Source: Drosophila miranda (Eukaryota > Arthropoda > Insecta > Diptera > Drosophilidae). From it: a stretch of 64,000 nucleotides of DNA. The notes under the pieces are model-generated. The model was not told the DNA's origin. It searched no databases and was given only the letters and a program-made list of their open reading frames with translations. Made by a program: the position numbers and the translations under genes. This document shows, piece by piece, positions 47,401 to 59,952 of the stretch (positions within the stretch are counted from its first letter, which is position 1; each line of letters opens with the position of its first letter). Where the stretch lies: positions 14,074,001 to 14,138,000 of the forward strand of contig NC_046677.1 of the NCBI RefSeq assembly GCF_003369915.1, written 5' to 3'.

Positions 47401-48913
47401 ACCATATCTTTATTTATTATGTGACCACTACGACATTCTCGTATACTATTGATACGTATGCCAGGTGTTAGCGCAGACATTGGCCAAGTGCTGACTGTGG
47501 AACCGGTCTGCTGTGTCCTTAAGAGACCAAGAACGTGCACTTGACAAGTGAACGAACTGCCTTCAAAGCAGGAACGAAAGAGAACCGTAGAGAGTCGGAC
47601 AAATCGAGCTGACGGATCGAGAATTCGAGCTCGAAGTCGGTGTTGGTGTCGGTTTCGGTGTGGGTGTTGGTGTCGAAGTAGATCTCGAATCGACGTCAAA
47701 GTCGAACTCGTTTGCCAAAGACTGTGGAGACTGGTTATTGGGAAGCACCCGGGGAGCGTCGGCGATCACGAGACACGGCTCGTGCGAAACCCCCAAGCCA
47801 GCGCAGTGCCCGAACCTAGCTCGCTGCGAGCACAATTTAATTACTGCGTTTTGCCCATTATTCATGAGTGCCAGCGAATAGAACGTGTCCAAGTCGGATG
47901 GAACCGGGTTGGGTCGGGGGATTGTTTGCCCGCTGGATCGACGCTTGTTCGTTGGGTTTGTTGAGCTTATGAGCCATATAATTAAAGTGCAAGGCGGTGA
48001 ATTGCATTCGGAATATCGTGCATTGTGTAATCACTACTGGATCTCTCTCTCTCCGTCTCTATATTCGGAAGTATTCTAGTACTTCGTGCATAGAAGAACA
48101 TAGTTTCTTTTTTTCTTTTCATTTGTAATCTTAACCCTTATGATAAGCCAAATCAGTGACTATGAATATTTCCCTGAAGTCACTTTTAACCGTTTAATTA
48201 TCTGACTAATTGCCTATTTATTGAGGGTGTAGTCACTCATGTGTGTCGGAACCCGCGAGCTTGTACGTATATTATGATGTTGTTTTTATTGGGTTAGGTC
48301 CATCCCCTCACATTCTCACGGGGAACAATACCTACGCCTTTGGGCGCTGCTATATCTAGACGATATCTTATCGTGGCGAATTTCATTTACAGAATTCTGT
48401 CTGATTCGGGGATGACGTGCCGTTATCAGATACGCCGAACAAGCAAGAGAGAAAAATTCCAAAGTGCCGATCTAATAGATGGCAGATGTCTTCAATCAAG
48501 AGACGTCTCAATTACCCGGCACGAGTGCACCTCCAGCAGAGGGCTGTCCAGCCCGCCTCATGCAGATGGGGAGAGGAGATGCAGATTTCCCGTGCGCAAC
48601 CTGTCGACAACATCGACTTTCCCATAAATCTCTGATCTAGATTGTTGCACGCAGGCGCAGCGTGCGTGTGACTCAATAATCTCCATCAATCTGGGCGGTA
48701 AGGCGCGGGAAAGACGGAGCAGACAAGCAGACCTGTCTGACTGAACGAAGGCCGGACGCAGAAGAGCGAGAAGGGAAGTGGTTTTCGGCAATCGGTAAAC
48801 AAACCCAAAGCTGTTTAGGTTACCGATCGGTCAAAGCAAGCAAATCAACAAACAGCGGCGATCGCTCGCGAAGGCTTACCGTTCTCCTCGGTGTAACCCC
48901 AGTGGTGGCTCAT
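41455..48913 (-). CDS. CAH1: Carbonic anhydrase 1 (alpha class), with a 6.6-kb first intron
   Basis: The three coding exons are 48880-48913 (MSHHWGYTEEN), 42141-42299 and 41455-42074. Joined, they encode 270 residues, the exact fly length. The zinc ligands are in FHCHWG (His94 and His96 by human CA II numbering) and ELHLVHW (His119). The gate residue Thr199 is in SLTTPPCSE. There is no signal peptide, so the enzyme is cytosolic; it interconverts CO2 and bicarbonate. The tiny first exon was located by its ATG, the family-typical N-terminus, its donor AACG|GTAAGC and the phase match to GGA at the junction with exon 2. The long intron contains a DINE-1/mini-me repeat but no nested coding gene that I can see. 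Confidence 0.96.
42650..43442 (+). mobile_element. DINE-1/mini-me-type Helitron-related repeat
   Basis: The element starts ATACCCGATACTC and then has a short palindrome AAATGAGTATTGGGGTAT. Its core is the highly conserved GACCCCATAAAGTATATA, then TTCTTGATCAGCATCAATAG, then CGAGTCGATTGAGCCATG. This leads into a (GTCY)n microsatellite, the hallmark of mini-me/DINE-1 elements. It ends GTATCGGGTATAAATG with a 3' stem, GAGTTGC...GCAACTC, as expected near Helitron 3' ends. No coding capacity is present. It sits in CAH1 intron 1. The exact family name within the obscura group is not certain. Confidence 0.8.
42796..42856. repeat. GTCY tetranucleotide microsatellite within the DINE-1/mini-me element
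   Basis: About 15 units of GTCT or GTCC in a row. This microsatellite grows from the proto-repeat carried by these elements. Confidence 0.9.
43443..48879 (-). other. Remainder of CAH1 intron 1
   Basis: No coding exon, tRNA or clear transposon was found in this 5.4 kb. It holds short ACATATGTA tracts (43930-43970, 47115-47145) and a GTGTTGGTGTCG-type repeat near 47637-47680 that produces spurious Arg/Ser-rich ORFs. Regulatory elements are likely in such a long first intron, but none can be named from sequence alone. Confidence 0.4.
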
Positions 48914-51900
48914 CTTGCTCGGACTTCTTCTTTTTGGAGGGACACTTGGTGGGTTGCTTCACTCGCGGACTGCGGCTCGCGTCTGACTCTTGTCAAGGAT
49001 CTGACTGATTTTTTTTATAGAGCACCGGGAAGTGGGAGTGGGAATCGGATCGGAGCCACGCGAAGCGGGAAACGGAAAGCGAAAAACGGGAGACGGGAGA
49101 AGACAACGACTGTTTGGGTAGTCCGCTGATTGTAGACTGCCCGACTCGGGGCAGCGCCGCTGACTTGAAACTTGACAGCACGCCGCAGCACGCACCTCGC
49201 GAGAGCCCCCACAAGCGAAGAGAGCGACGAACGTCAGCGAGAGAGAGCGCCAAAGTCAGTTGGTTGAGTCGCGCGAGGGGGACTGCGGAGAGTGAACTAA
49301 ACTACTGTTTAACCCCAAGCTGTGGGGAACGGGAACGGAACGAGAGTGAGGCATGAGGTGTCATTAGAACTGTTGACAGTGGCTGCTGGGTTCAATAGTT
49401 TTCTGTACTTGAGTCCGGCACTGTGGTGTGCTTAAGTAATCCGTTCACGCTCAAAGTACTTCCGACTGAGGTGAATACTTGGCTAAACTGCTTCTAGTGT
49501 GGCCTGTCCGTAACGGAAACCTAACTGAACTGTTTATACTGATAGATTAATCGATTGATTTTCATACACTTTCTCTGGGTTACATCCCACTGTGCTGAAT
49601 TTTTTGTAAATTGCTCGCCATCATTTTTTTCGACTTTGTTGCTGAACTTTTCGCATTGTTTTTGTTGCTGCTCTGGGACTTAAAGCGTGATCGCGATCGC
49701 ACTCTCGACAACGTACACACATCCATCCCTCCATACAAAAGTATACATATATACATATACATATGTGGGTATACCATACCCCATATATCCCAAAGGGGAA
49801 TCGCAGCAGTTTTGAGGAGAAACTGTCCAAGCTGAGGTCTCTCTCTCTCTCAATTGACATCTCGGGAGAGGGTGGAGAGCAGGGCAACAGGGATCCATAA
49901 TTTCCAGCCCATCAACGCTTTGTTCATGTTATTCCATTAGTCCATTAGTGCAGGGTACACACAGTCACCGCGTAGCACGAAGCCACTTCAGCGAGTTAAG
50001 CACAAAATTTGTCACTAATTTCACTTTTCTTCCGTTCGTTTCCGTTGTTCTCCCTGGGATGCTCAATAGAATAGATTGGTTACATGGATCCACCGCCACC
50101 AGCTAACACGATCATCCGATTGAAACTTGATTATCTTTTTCCCCCGTCCCCCACTGCGTATGCGCAATTAAAAATTGTATTCTTCGTGTGTTTGCCTCTG
50201 GCTTAAGTGTTATCCCACCCTTGCAAGTGGATCCAGCTTATAGTCTAATTAACCAGGCTTTTATTGGCACCTTACAGCTCTTTGTCGGGCCCCTACGAAT
50301 ACCCTACCCCTTCCTTATCCCCGCTGCGCACCGGCGCAACACATCTCACGTGCCGTTTGCTGTTTGCAGTTTGCATTTTGCTTCCGCTTTTTGCCAAATG
50401 GAAATGGAAATGAAAATGAAAATGGGAATGTATCTGGATGGAATTTGATTTAAGCTCCCGCTCTGACAGTTGACTTCAAGGTCGAGTAATTATTGTTAAT
50501 GGGAATTAGCTGAACGGAGCCCATGTGACCGGCCAGGTTTCAGGGAGGGAACGGAACCGCTGCGATCGTGCAGATTGACTGTCGGGGCAACGGAACGGGG
50601 GGAACGGGACGGAACGGGAGGAGGCGGAAACTGAACTAGAAAACTTGTTGTTGCCGCTTGCGCGGATTCATAACGAATTTCGTTCGAATGAAGTGCCCGA
50701 CGGAATTATGCTTCGCCCAAAACCCCAAGCCAATAATTAGGCTAATGATTTAGAACTCATTTCTCGTCCAGGACCGGTACAGTACGAGCACATGGCGATT
50801 GTGCATCATAAGGTACCTGTGATAGCCATGATGGCAAACGCTTTTTTCAGTGATAAGCTTTTCGACCCAAATCTGAAAAGCAGAAAATAGCTCCAGAAGC
50901 TCCAATCAATGAATTGTTTCCGTGGAACATGAAACCATTGGAAATGCCTGTCAGGCTCTTTAAGAGATTTAAAGGACGTTGCAAGACCGCTAGTCAGTTC
51001 TCCACCGTTAGCCTATAGGAATTAATTCATATGGAGATAATATTTAATAATTAAAATGTAAAGCTAATAATTTGATAAAGCTAAATCACAACAAAATAGT
51101 AGTAGTTTCGGTAAACAAATATTTGCCAAAAGTCAGCGAATTATTGCGGTACTTGCTTGTATGCCATTTAGATAACTCTAATCTGAGACGGTTTCTGTTT
51201 TCATCGTGATTCATGGAAGATTCGTGCACGAGAGAACTTTCATACAGTTCAAGCAACTTCTCAAGGCAAATGCGACAAGTGCTGAACTTTCTCAGTGACA
51301 CAGAACCCAGCCAGATCCGAAGCAGGCAAAAAACATTTTCGAGCTTTTGTTAGCTAATCACTTGCCCCAACAACAAAAAGAACTTTTTAAACGGTCAGGC
51401 TGGAACCCACCCAGCTTCCTAATATTTACCTTTTTAATATTCTCATACAAGTTGAGAATCTTTTAAAATTATTTCTTTTTTGTGCGACAAACACGCGTGG
51501 CTAGGGATTAACTCGTATTCTGTTTTCTGGCAGCATCTGCTGGGAGCTCTAATTCTCTTTTATAAGGCAGTTGTTGGAGGGAGGTGCCATAAACCATTTC
51601 GTTAGCATGGCTAGTCAAAGATCTTGAACTGTATTTGGTGGTGGCTTATGCGGATTAGGGATTGCTCTGTGCACTCTTCTCTTAAAAACAATTACCTTCC
51701 CCCAGCGATGAAGCGCCCTCAATTAGCACCTTCCGCTGTGATCTTTCGCAAATTGAATCAGAGATCGAGAAATCGAGAGCGTGATTAAGTTTCCGTAGGA
51801 ATTGACATATTAACTAGATTTATTAGCGTATGGCCTAGAATTTCCAGCTCACACAATAGAAACACACACGCTCCACACGGAAACCTCATCTCCAGGAACA

Positions 51901-54148
51901 TCCATTCCATTGATTCCACCCGATAATCTCTGTTCCTACCAGTTAGCGCCAGAGCGTGTTAATCGAACTGTTTAACCATCAAACAAACGAAAGGAACACG
52001 AAAACAATCACTTCATGTCATGTGGATTGTGACTAAGCCACGAAATTGGCCAAAACACACAGTATCTGACTGGGTTGGGAATATTCCAATAGCCTCTCTG
52101 TTATGTAATGCACAGTACACACTACGTATGGAGTGGATCTGATCCTAGCACCAAAAAGTACGCTTTGAGGCCATTAAAAAGATAGGTACTACAATTATAA
52201 ACTCTTGTTTATTGCAAGAAATAACAATTAAGAGATTCAGACTTCGACTAGTGGAATTCTTGCATTTTCGAATATGCTCTAGTCTTCTTAAAGAATACAT
52301 TCGCACATAAATATAACTATACTTAATGGTGTCTCGGTATTATCAATCTACATAAATTGGTAACCAATACTAATCAACTTTCCTACTGCCATATGATTGC
52401 CGATGCATTTTTTAAGTGTTGCTTCGGTCGTTGGTTGAATTCCATCGAGATTTACGACCATATAGCACTGAAGGGGAGACTCGCAGACCATCGAGAACGA
52501 GAATAAATACGACTTAAAATACTACTTAAATTTATGTTACATACATAGATTAACATCTTATCCTAGTAGAATAGTAGCTGGATTGGTGTGGTTTGTGGGC
52601 TTAAATTGATCAGGAGTGATAGCCCTGACTTGTTGAGTTCCCTGTTCAAATGAACTATAAACTTTATAACTCCATGTATCTACCACCTAACTCCATTTCT
52701 CTTCTCAAAACACCTTATTCAGCCTTATGCAGCAGCGCCTCTCAATTGCTTGGGCGAACGGAAGGCTGGTCTCTGCTTGACAGGCTTTCGCTTGGTGTCG
52801 CTTGGTGTCGTCTCAGAATTGAATTGGACCTCTCAAACTAGGGAACAGAAAATACTCGTGGTACAAAGTTTTTATTTATTTTTGAAAAATAAATAATTCT
52901 GTTAAATGGTCAAATCGGGGAATGGGATGGGTCTTTTCTTTGTTGTTGCTCACGTTTAATTAATCAAGATCATTTGATATACTCGAACATTGGGGCCCAC
53001 ACCGCATTGCAGATGCTCTGTGGTGTGAAAGTGTGCTCAAAAGTTGAACAGAAGAAAACATTTCGTCAGACACCCCAGAATCCGACCTGAAGTTCTGATG
53101 CCCCCTGAATGCACCCTATTCAATTTCAAATAAATTCGCAGCACACAACATGGGTATAATAAAAATGCCATAAATCTGTGCCCCAAGGATCGGCGTCGGC
53201 TGGGCAACTGCTGCCGCAGAAAATATACATACAAAAATCCGAACCATTTAATTTGTTTTTTGTAGATTTTTTCGCATAAACCGAAACGCGCGATTGTGTT
53301 TTTTTCAAGTGAGAGGCTCTTAAATTTAGGGAACGCGACAGAAATATAAAGAAAATTATTTTATTATTTGGATTGGGTAATGCTATAAGTGGTCAAATAA
53401 TCAGATCGCATACGACGTGTGCGCACCCCCGATTATCCCGAATACCGAGTACCATAAGCTCAAGTATCGAGATCTTATTATGCGTGACAGATCTTGCTTG
53501 TAAACGCATACTTACCATCCAATAAATCACGGAATCGGGAGCGGAGAATTTGGTAATAATATTAATATTGTATATTTGAAATATATCTGTATATGTATTT
53601 ATATATATTGTAGAATTTGATTTAAGTTAACACTAGCAATGTACAGGCTACACAATTAACTCAATTTAGTTGATGTAATCGGTATTTACGCTACACTTTA
53701 ATCGGTAATAGTAGTATGTAGGGTAGGGGCATATTGGAGTGGATAAATTAGTACAAATTCGGAACTCGGGAAAACGATACGCACTCGCACACATTAAAGC
53801 CTTACATAGCATATATATGCATATATGTATATATATGTAAAAACAACAACATTTCTCTTTAACCCTATTGAACAATACATCTTGCCTATGTATGTGTTTA
53901 TAAATATAATAAAAATATATATACTCGTATTGTATGGATACGACATACACACATACATGCCAACGCGTGTGTGCATGTATATATGTAACAACAAAACCAA
54001 GGGAACCAAAGGAGTGCTGGAAAAACTATGATTGGATTGGTGATCCGGGGAATAAAGAATTGATGATCGGGAATCGGATCAATCTATTAACATGGCCGAG
54101 TCTAGTCTAGTCTAGTCATCTTGTCAGGCGACTGAGGCTCTTCCTTGA
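48914..54148. other. 5.2-kb interval between CAH1 5' end and Sec71 3' end, no gene found
   Basis: 48914-49300 is probably the CAH1 promoter and 5' UTR; it is GC-rich and unusually dense in CG dinucleotides around 49020-49260. The rest contains purine-rich stretches such as GGAACGGGG near 50585-50630 and ACATATAC tracts at 49745-49765 and 53800-53990. ORFs are short and unsupported. An untranslated exon or a non-coding RNA cannot be excluded. Confidence 0.4.
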
Positions 54149-57100
54149 CTATTTAACGTTCACTATATTGAATACTGGACCGATGCGCATGAACACGCGC
54201 CTAAGGACACTTCTCAGTTCGGGCTTTAGGTCGAAGCACATCATCTCGCACAGCAGGCTGTAGTAGTTGGACACGTGCGTAGCAAACTGAAAGAGAGACA
54301 CACGAATGAATATTTTGGGTACGAAAACTGGAAAGCAGCACTCACCCTTGCATCGGACATCTTGAGCAGGCGCGTCAGAATGAGCAGCAGCAACGATGTC
54401 CAAGCATCGCGATGTGCTTCGCTCTGCAGGCTCAGGTAGTAGGCCAGCGCCTCCTTGCACACCTGCACCAGCTCCTGCTCTATTCCCGGCCAGTCGCTGC
54501 GCCGGTTCTCGTCGCCATACATCTTGAAGAAGATGCGCAGCACGCAGGCCAGTGAGGAGGTCTCCTGCTTGAGCAGGTTGGGCTTCACCGAACCCTTGAA
54601 CCCGGCTCGCCACAGCAGACTGCGCTGCTCCTGGTCGGCATTGAAACGCTTCGCGAAGCGGTGCGACTGCGTCAGACAATCGGCCAGGGTGAGCAGCTGG
54701 CGGGTCCTGAGGTAGCCATACATGCCCTGCTCCTCCCGCTGGCAGTCCAGCAGCTGAGACTGGGACCCGCTCCTGCCGCCCGTTAGGTCGGCGGCTGCCT
54801 GCGCCAGGGTCTCGGCATCCTCCTTCCGCGAGGTGGCCGGGAAGAAGACGATATTATCCATGGTCTGGATCAGCTCCAGCTGCACCACGCACCGGATGTG
54901 CAGAGCCTCGAAGTGATTGTGCTCCTGCAGGGAGGTGGGGTGGCTGGAGTGTGCCTTGGGTCGCCAGCTGAGCAGCTCCTGAGGCAGCGTGGCGTTGAAG
55001 ATGTCCAGGATGCACTGGCACGTCTTATCCCAGGTGACCTCATTGAACTTGAACCCGTTGGAGATAACCAGGTTCTCCAGACAGTTGGTGCCCGAGCGCG
55101 CCAGCTGCTCGTTACTCTGTTGGACGCACCAGTGCAGCTGGGCGAATAGCTCCTCGAGCAGCAGGTGGCCCAGCACATCAAAGTACTGGGTGAATACGTC
55201 GATGATGGCGTAGAGGGCATGGTTGCAGGTGGTGGTCATCCACTCGGACTTCTCGGTGACGTGCTCCGGCAGCTTCATGTTGTCGAAGATGCGGAAGATC
55301 ACGTTGAACAAATCCTTCCACCAGTTCGGCTTGAAGCTGTCCCCGTAGGTCTTCACAATCTCAAAGAGCACGGTAAGGGCGCGCGTGCGCACGTCCAGCT
55401 TGCAGCGATTCACCACGCAGGAGAGTGAGAAGAGCATGGGGAACCAGCCGCGCACCCATACCCGATCCTCCTCCGCCACCGAAGCGTCGTTCTCCATGCC
55501 CGCGTGCTCGGCAAACAGCTGAGGGGCCTCGTGCACGCACTGGGCGCAGTTGCGCACCAACCGAATGGCCTCCATGCTGGTGTCCGGAAAACGGGCAGTG
55601 GCAAACTCCGAGAGGCACTTGACGGCGTCCTGGAACGAGTCCACCATGACGGCGAACTGGCGGTGGTACAGATCGCCGATGATCTTGCCCGTGGTCTGAA
55701 AGGCCAGCTCCACAATGGGCTCCTCGTGGTCGCCGGCGGCCAGGTGGAAGATGCTGAAGATGTTCTTCCAACCGGAGCGAATGTTGTGGGCCTGCGAGTT
55801 CACCATTTGGGCTATGCACCGCACCACCATGTCGCGGATGGCGGGCGAGGCATTCTTCTTCATGATGTGCTCGAAGGGGCGCAGAAAGTCCTTCTGGAAG
55901 CGGAAGTTGCTGAACTCCCCCTTCTCCATAAACTTCATGGACAGCTGGCGTAGCGAGTCAAGGGCAAAGAAGGAAATCTCCTCGTTGCTGTTGCAGCCGA
56001 CGGCATTGAAGTGCTCGCCCAGCACCTGCCAGATGCGCGACCACTGCAGACGGATGCGCTCCATGTTGTAGTAGCTGATCTCCACGATCTTTTGCAGCGA
56101 GAACATGCGGGGCTGCGGCTGCTGCAGCTCGTCCACTGACACCTGGCACAGGGCCTTCACAAAGTCGACAATGGCATCGCCATCCAGCCGCATGGAGCCG
56201 GTGAAGATACGGTCGACAGCCACCACAACGCTCTGGCTGCTCGTCTCCCCGATGTGCTCCTTCACGCTTGGGTTGAGAGAGTCCTTGAGCGTGGTCTGGG
56301 CCCCCGACAGGAACTGCGGTCGCACTCCCGTGCCAATGAGCTGGGCCAGCTCCAGCTGGCTAATGCACTTGACAATGTCCAGCCAGCTGCTTCCGAGATA
56401 GTTGCCGTCCGTGTGGGCCACCATGATGAGGGTCTTGATGGTGTCGATGTTCTTGGCCTTCATCTCGTTGATGGGAGAGTTGGCGTTAAGCAGAGTGAAC
56501 CTGGCCAGGGCCTGGACGTAGGCATCTCGCTCCAGAGACATGTGGAAGATGCAGGCGATCCTGATGGCGCAGCGGATGCCGTCCAGGCACAGGGTGGCTA
56601 TCTCCGGGTCGTCGCAGTCCTGCAGGCCCACGGAAAAGGCGGCCAGGAAGGGGGTCCAGGCCATCTTGAACATGGGACGCACGTGCTCCAGGTGCTTGGC
56701 CGATGTGAAGGGGGACTTGACGTGCGATACGGACTGCATGAGGTTGGTGGCCGTCAGGGAAATTACCTCCATCTCCATGTTCCAGAGCAGCTTGCGCCGC
56801 TTCTCTGTGATGAAGGGTTGCTTGCCACTGGGCTTGGGCTGCAGCATACCCGAGTTGTTCTTCATCTTGATCTCGTGCTCGGAAATCTCGTCGTAGATGG
56901 AGGACAGATACTCCTCGGGCAGGTCTGCCTTGCTGTCGCTGATTCCTCTGTTCATTTTGATGTACTGCTCCTTGGTCATCTTGTGCTTGACCTGCGGCGA
57001 GTGCAGGTCCGTCGTCAGCATGATAATGCTGAATGCCAGCACGTACACCGTGTCGGCGCTCTGGAACAATTGGTTCTGCGGATTGCACTCGCAATACCTG

Positions 57101-59306
57101 CTGGCGAACTTCTCCATCAGGCGGTCGATCTTCTGCGCCTCGCCCGGCAGACGGAACTCCTCGAGGAGTATCCTCAGGGCGGCCACCACCTCCATCTGGC
57201 GGAAGTTGAAGGCATCGATGTAGGCGCACATCACCTCCTTCGAATGGTCATCGTTCTCGCCCAGATAGTTGCCGATGACGGTCTTGTCCAGGCGCTCGTC
57301 GTCGTGCAGCCACCGGGCAATGTCCGTGCAGGTGGCTCCCAGTAGCTGCTTCTCTTGTAAAAACTGCACTCCCTTCTGGGGCTTCCGGTTGAAGAGCTCA
57401 ATTCCCGTTTCCATCACCTCCTTGCGCATCTTGCGCTCCTCCAGCGCTTCGGGTAGGTCCTGAAGCTGCTCCTGGTTGGAGTTGAGACTGTGGCTGGAAC
57501 CACTGTACGCGGTCTGTATGGTGTTGTCCGTCGAATGATCCTCTGTCGCAGTCGGGGACTGCACCTGCAGGGCCGGGACGGGCATGTTTGGGTTCACATA
57601 CAGATCCTTGCTCCACTCTACCATGCACTTGAGTATGGAGACGAGGCACTCCAGGCCCCGGATGCGCATGGACTTCTCCTGCATCGGATTGGCCCCCAGC
57701 TCGAGGGCCTGCCTGCCCTGGGCAATCTTGGACAGGTCGTTGACCAGCCGCTCGAACAGATTGGCCGCCGAGAAATCACAATCGTAGTTCACATAGATAT
57801 CCACCACAGACTGGGCGTCTGCACAGATGCGTGTCAGCGCCTGGATGACCATCCACTTGTGCTCGAAGCTGCTAGAGTTCGCCTCCAGAATGTTGAGGAA
57901 TATCTCCTTGAAGAAGACCTCGATCTGCCGCTTCAAGTGCACCTTGAAGTTGGACAGCAAGGCGACGAAGATCGACAGCGACAGCTCAAACACCTCAGGC
58001 ACCAAACTGACCCCATTGTTGGACAAGGCGACGCACAGATACTGCTTGATGGCCATGACGAACATCTCGTTGGACCGGAAGACGGGCCCGGCGTTCTGCA
58101 GTATCAAAAGCAGCAAATGCAGCGACAGCACCTTGGAGCGCAGCTCGTGCGACTTTGGATCCGGCTGCCCGTCCGGCAGGGGCTTCATCGAGAGCTTGCA
58201 CAGCGATCGAAACACAAGAAAGGCATCCTTCTGTAGAATGTGGGTGAACTTGGCCGTGACAACGGCATCGTTCTCGTTGTGCAGCTCAACGCTGTCGGGA
58301 TCCGAATGCGACGAGGAGTCGTTGCCGTTCACAATCGTCTCCACTTCGGGGGCGTTCTGATCTTTCATGGCCTCATTGTACGCAGCTGTAAAACAACAAA
58401 TAGATGTTATTCCATAACCAATAATTGTGTAAACAGGCAGGAGTAGATTGAACCTATTATGTGGCACATAATAGCAGCGATCGATATCATCGCTAATTAA
58501 CTGCTTCCTGCCTGCTTATCAATTCATAGTTGCCACGCACCTGATATGATCTCAGCCAGCAGCTCCGAGGCAATGACTTCGTCAGTATCCGCCAGCGGCT
58601 CCTCACCATTGCAGTCTTCGGATGGCGGGGGTGGTTGCGGGGGCACCTCGTACACCTGGTTCTCCATGCGGGCAAATATGACATTTAGCATTTGGGTGAG
58701 TGTCGCCCGCGCTGTGGTCTGGTTGACTAGGTTCTTGCTGGACAGGTAAATGTCATAGCAGGTGCGCACAGCCTGGAGGAGCGTGAACTCGTGGATCTCG
58801 ACATGCTGAGAGGTAACGACAGTGAGCAAAGCCTTGATGATCTGCAGCTGGACACCCTCGTCCGTCTGGGGCCCGCTAAAGCAGCCGTATATGGTGATGA
58901 CAATGCGATCGATGAGCAGGTGGCCGGGGTTGGCCGAGTCCTGGATGGAGCCCGTCAGATGTCCGTAGGCGATCAGCTTTTGCAGGCAGTCCAGGGCTGT
59001 GACCACGATGCGCGGCGAGCGACTCTTGCAGGCCAGCTCAAAGGGCAGGAAGTAGGTCTCGGCGTTGATGATGCTGGCCGCATCGTTCTTTGGCAACGGG
59101 AGGGCAGCGCAGGGCAGCTCATTGCCCTCGGCAATCTGGCCGGCGCTGATCAGCTCCGCCTTGATCTGCTCGAGTGCCGAGTCGCAGGACTTCTTCAGCT
59201 GCGAGTGGTGGGAGCGCCGTATGTCCTTGTCGGCAAGGATTTTCTCTAGAGCACGCACAATAAACATTTCCTTGGTTTTCGTGGAGTTACTTTGCATATT
59301 GTGCAT
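54149..59306 (-). CDS. Sec71: Sec71, BIG1/BIG2-type Arf guanine nucleotide exchange factor
   Basis: Three exons, 58541-59306, 54346-58385 and 54149-54286, join in frame to 1647 residues (about 1650 in the fly protein). The start at 59306 gives [20 protein letters not shown]; a second ATG three codons on is equally possible. The N-terminal DCB/HUS region includes a DHSTDNTIQ linker. The Sec7 domain lies at roughly residues 600-790: [15 protein letters not shown], then [18 protein letters not shown] with the catalytic glutamate, then [18 protein letters not shown]1-4 repeats fill the rest. The protein activates class I Arfs at the trans-Golgi network. Its promoter is the Motif 6/Motif 1 cassette at 59596-59704. 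A proline stretch (PPQPPPPSE) near the exon 1 end is ordinary low complexity. Confidence 0.97.
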
Positions 59307-59595
59307 ATGCAACTCCCAAGGTCGACCTTTATGTTTTTATCCCGAGTTGTCCAAGTGGCCCTCTTCTTGCTGCTGCTCTCGCCCGTCGCCCTCGCCCTTG
59401 CTATAGCTTTCTGTGTGTTGTTCAGCAGATTGCGGAAACGACAGCAACTTTCGCTGCTGGCTGGTCTGCGTAAGCTGTGGTGTTCCTCGAATGCTCGATG
59501 TCAAAACTCGGCACGCGGCGTGTTATTTGTGTGTTATATGCATGTGCATATTGAAATATTTCACTTTTTATTCCACATAGAAAGTATAGCTGGAG

Positions 59596-59704
59596 CAGTG
59601 TGACCGCGGCCTTATCGATAAAATATACCGTCCGACCCTCAGAAATATACCGAAACATACCGTCCCATTTAAAAAATATGCCGTAAGTATACTGACGAAT
59701 TCAA
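59596..59704 (-). promoter_or_regulatory. Motif 6 array + DRE + Motif 1 promoter cassette, copy B (Sec71)
   Basis: Read on the minus strand it starts TTGAATTCGTCAGTATA, continues with GTATATTT-type words and CTGAGGGTCGGACGG, then an exact DRE TATCGATA (59613-59620), and ends CGGTCACACTG (59606-59596). It is 109 bp, the same as copy A at 7711-7819, with the same order of words. Copy A has AACGATAA where this copy has the DRE. Sec71's ATG is about 290 bases further on, so this is its likely promoter. Confidence 0.75.
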
Positions 59705-59952
59705 GTTATATTTTACATATTCCTCGTTAATGATCTTCCGTGGAATATTACTAGCTAGATAGAACTTTCCACCATGCCCACATAATTTTATCCGATTAAT
59801 GAATCAGTTTTCTACTTGACTGGCCTATTCTACATACTACCAAGCGAGAAAGCGTTATCAATAGAGCAGCGCTTTAAAATGGCTGATTTAATAAGACGCG
59901 TAATATTTTAAGAACTATTTGCTACAATATTAAAATTGTACCAAGACATGTA

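Noticed and set aside
47548-47964. 138-codon Arg/Ser-rich ORF in the CAH1 intron
   Set aside because: It arises from a GTGTTGGTGTCG-type repeat; no splice or domain support.
56254-57345. 363-codon plus-strand ORF
   Set aside because: Antisense to the Sec7 and HDS region of Sec71, where codon bias leaves a long open complementary frame; no family resemblance.
59307-59312. Two-codon upstream extension of the Sec71 open frame beginning at a TTG codon
   Set aside because: TTG is not a likely start here; ATG at 59306 follows in the same frame.
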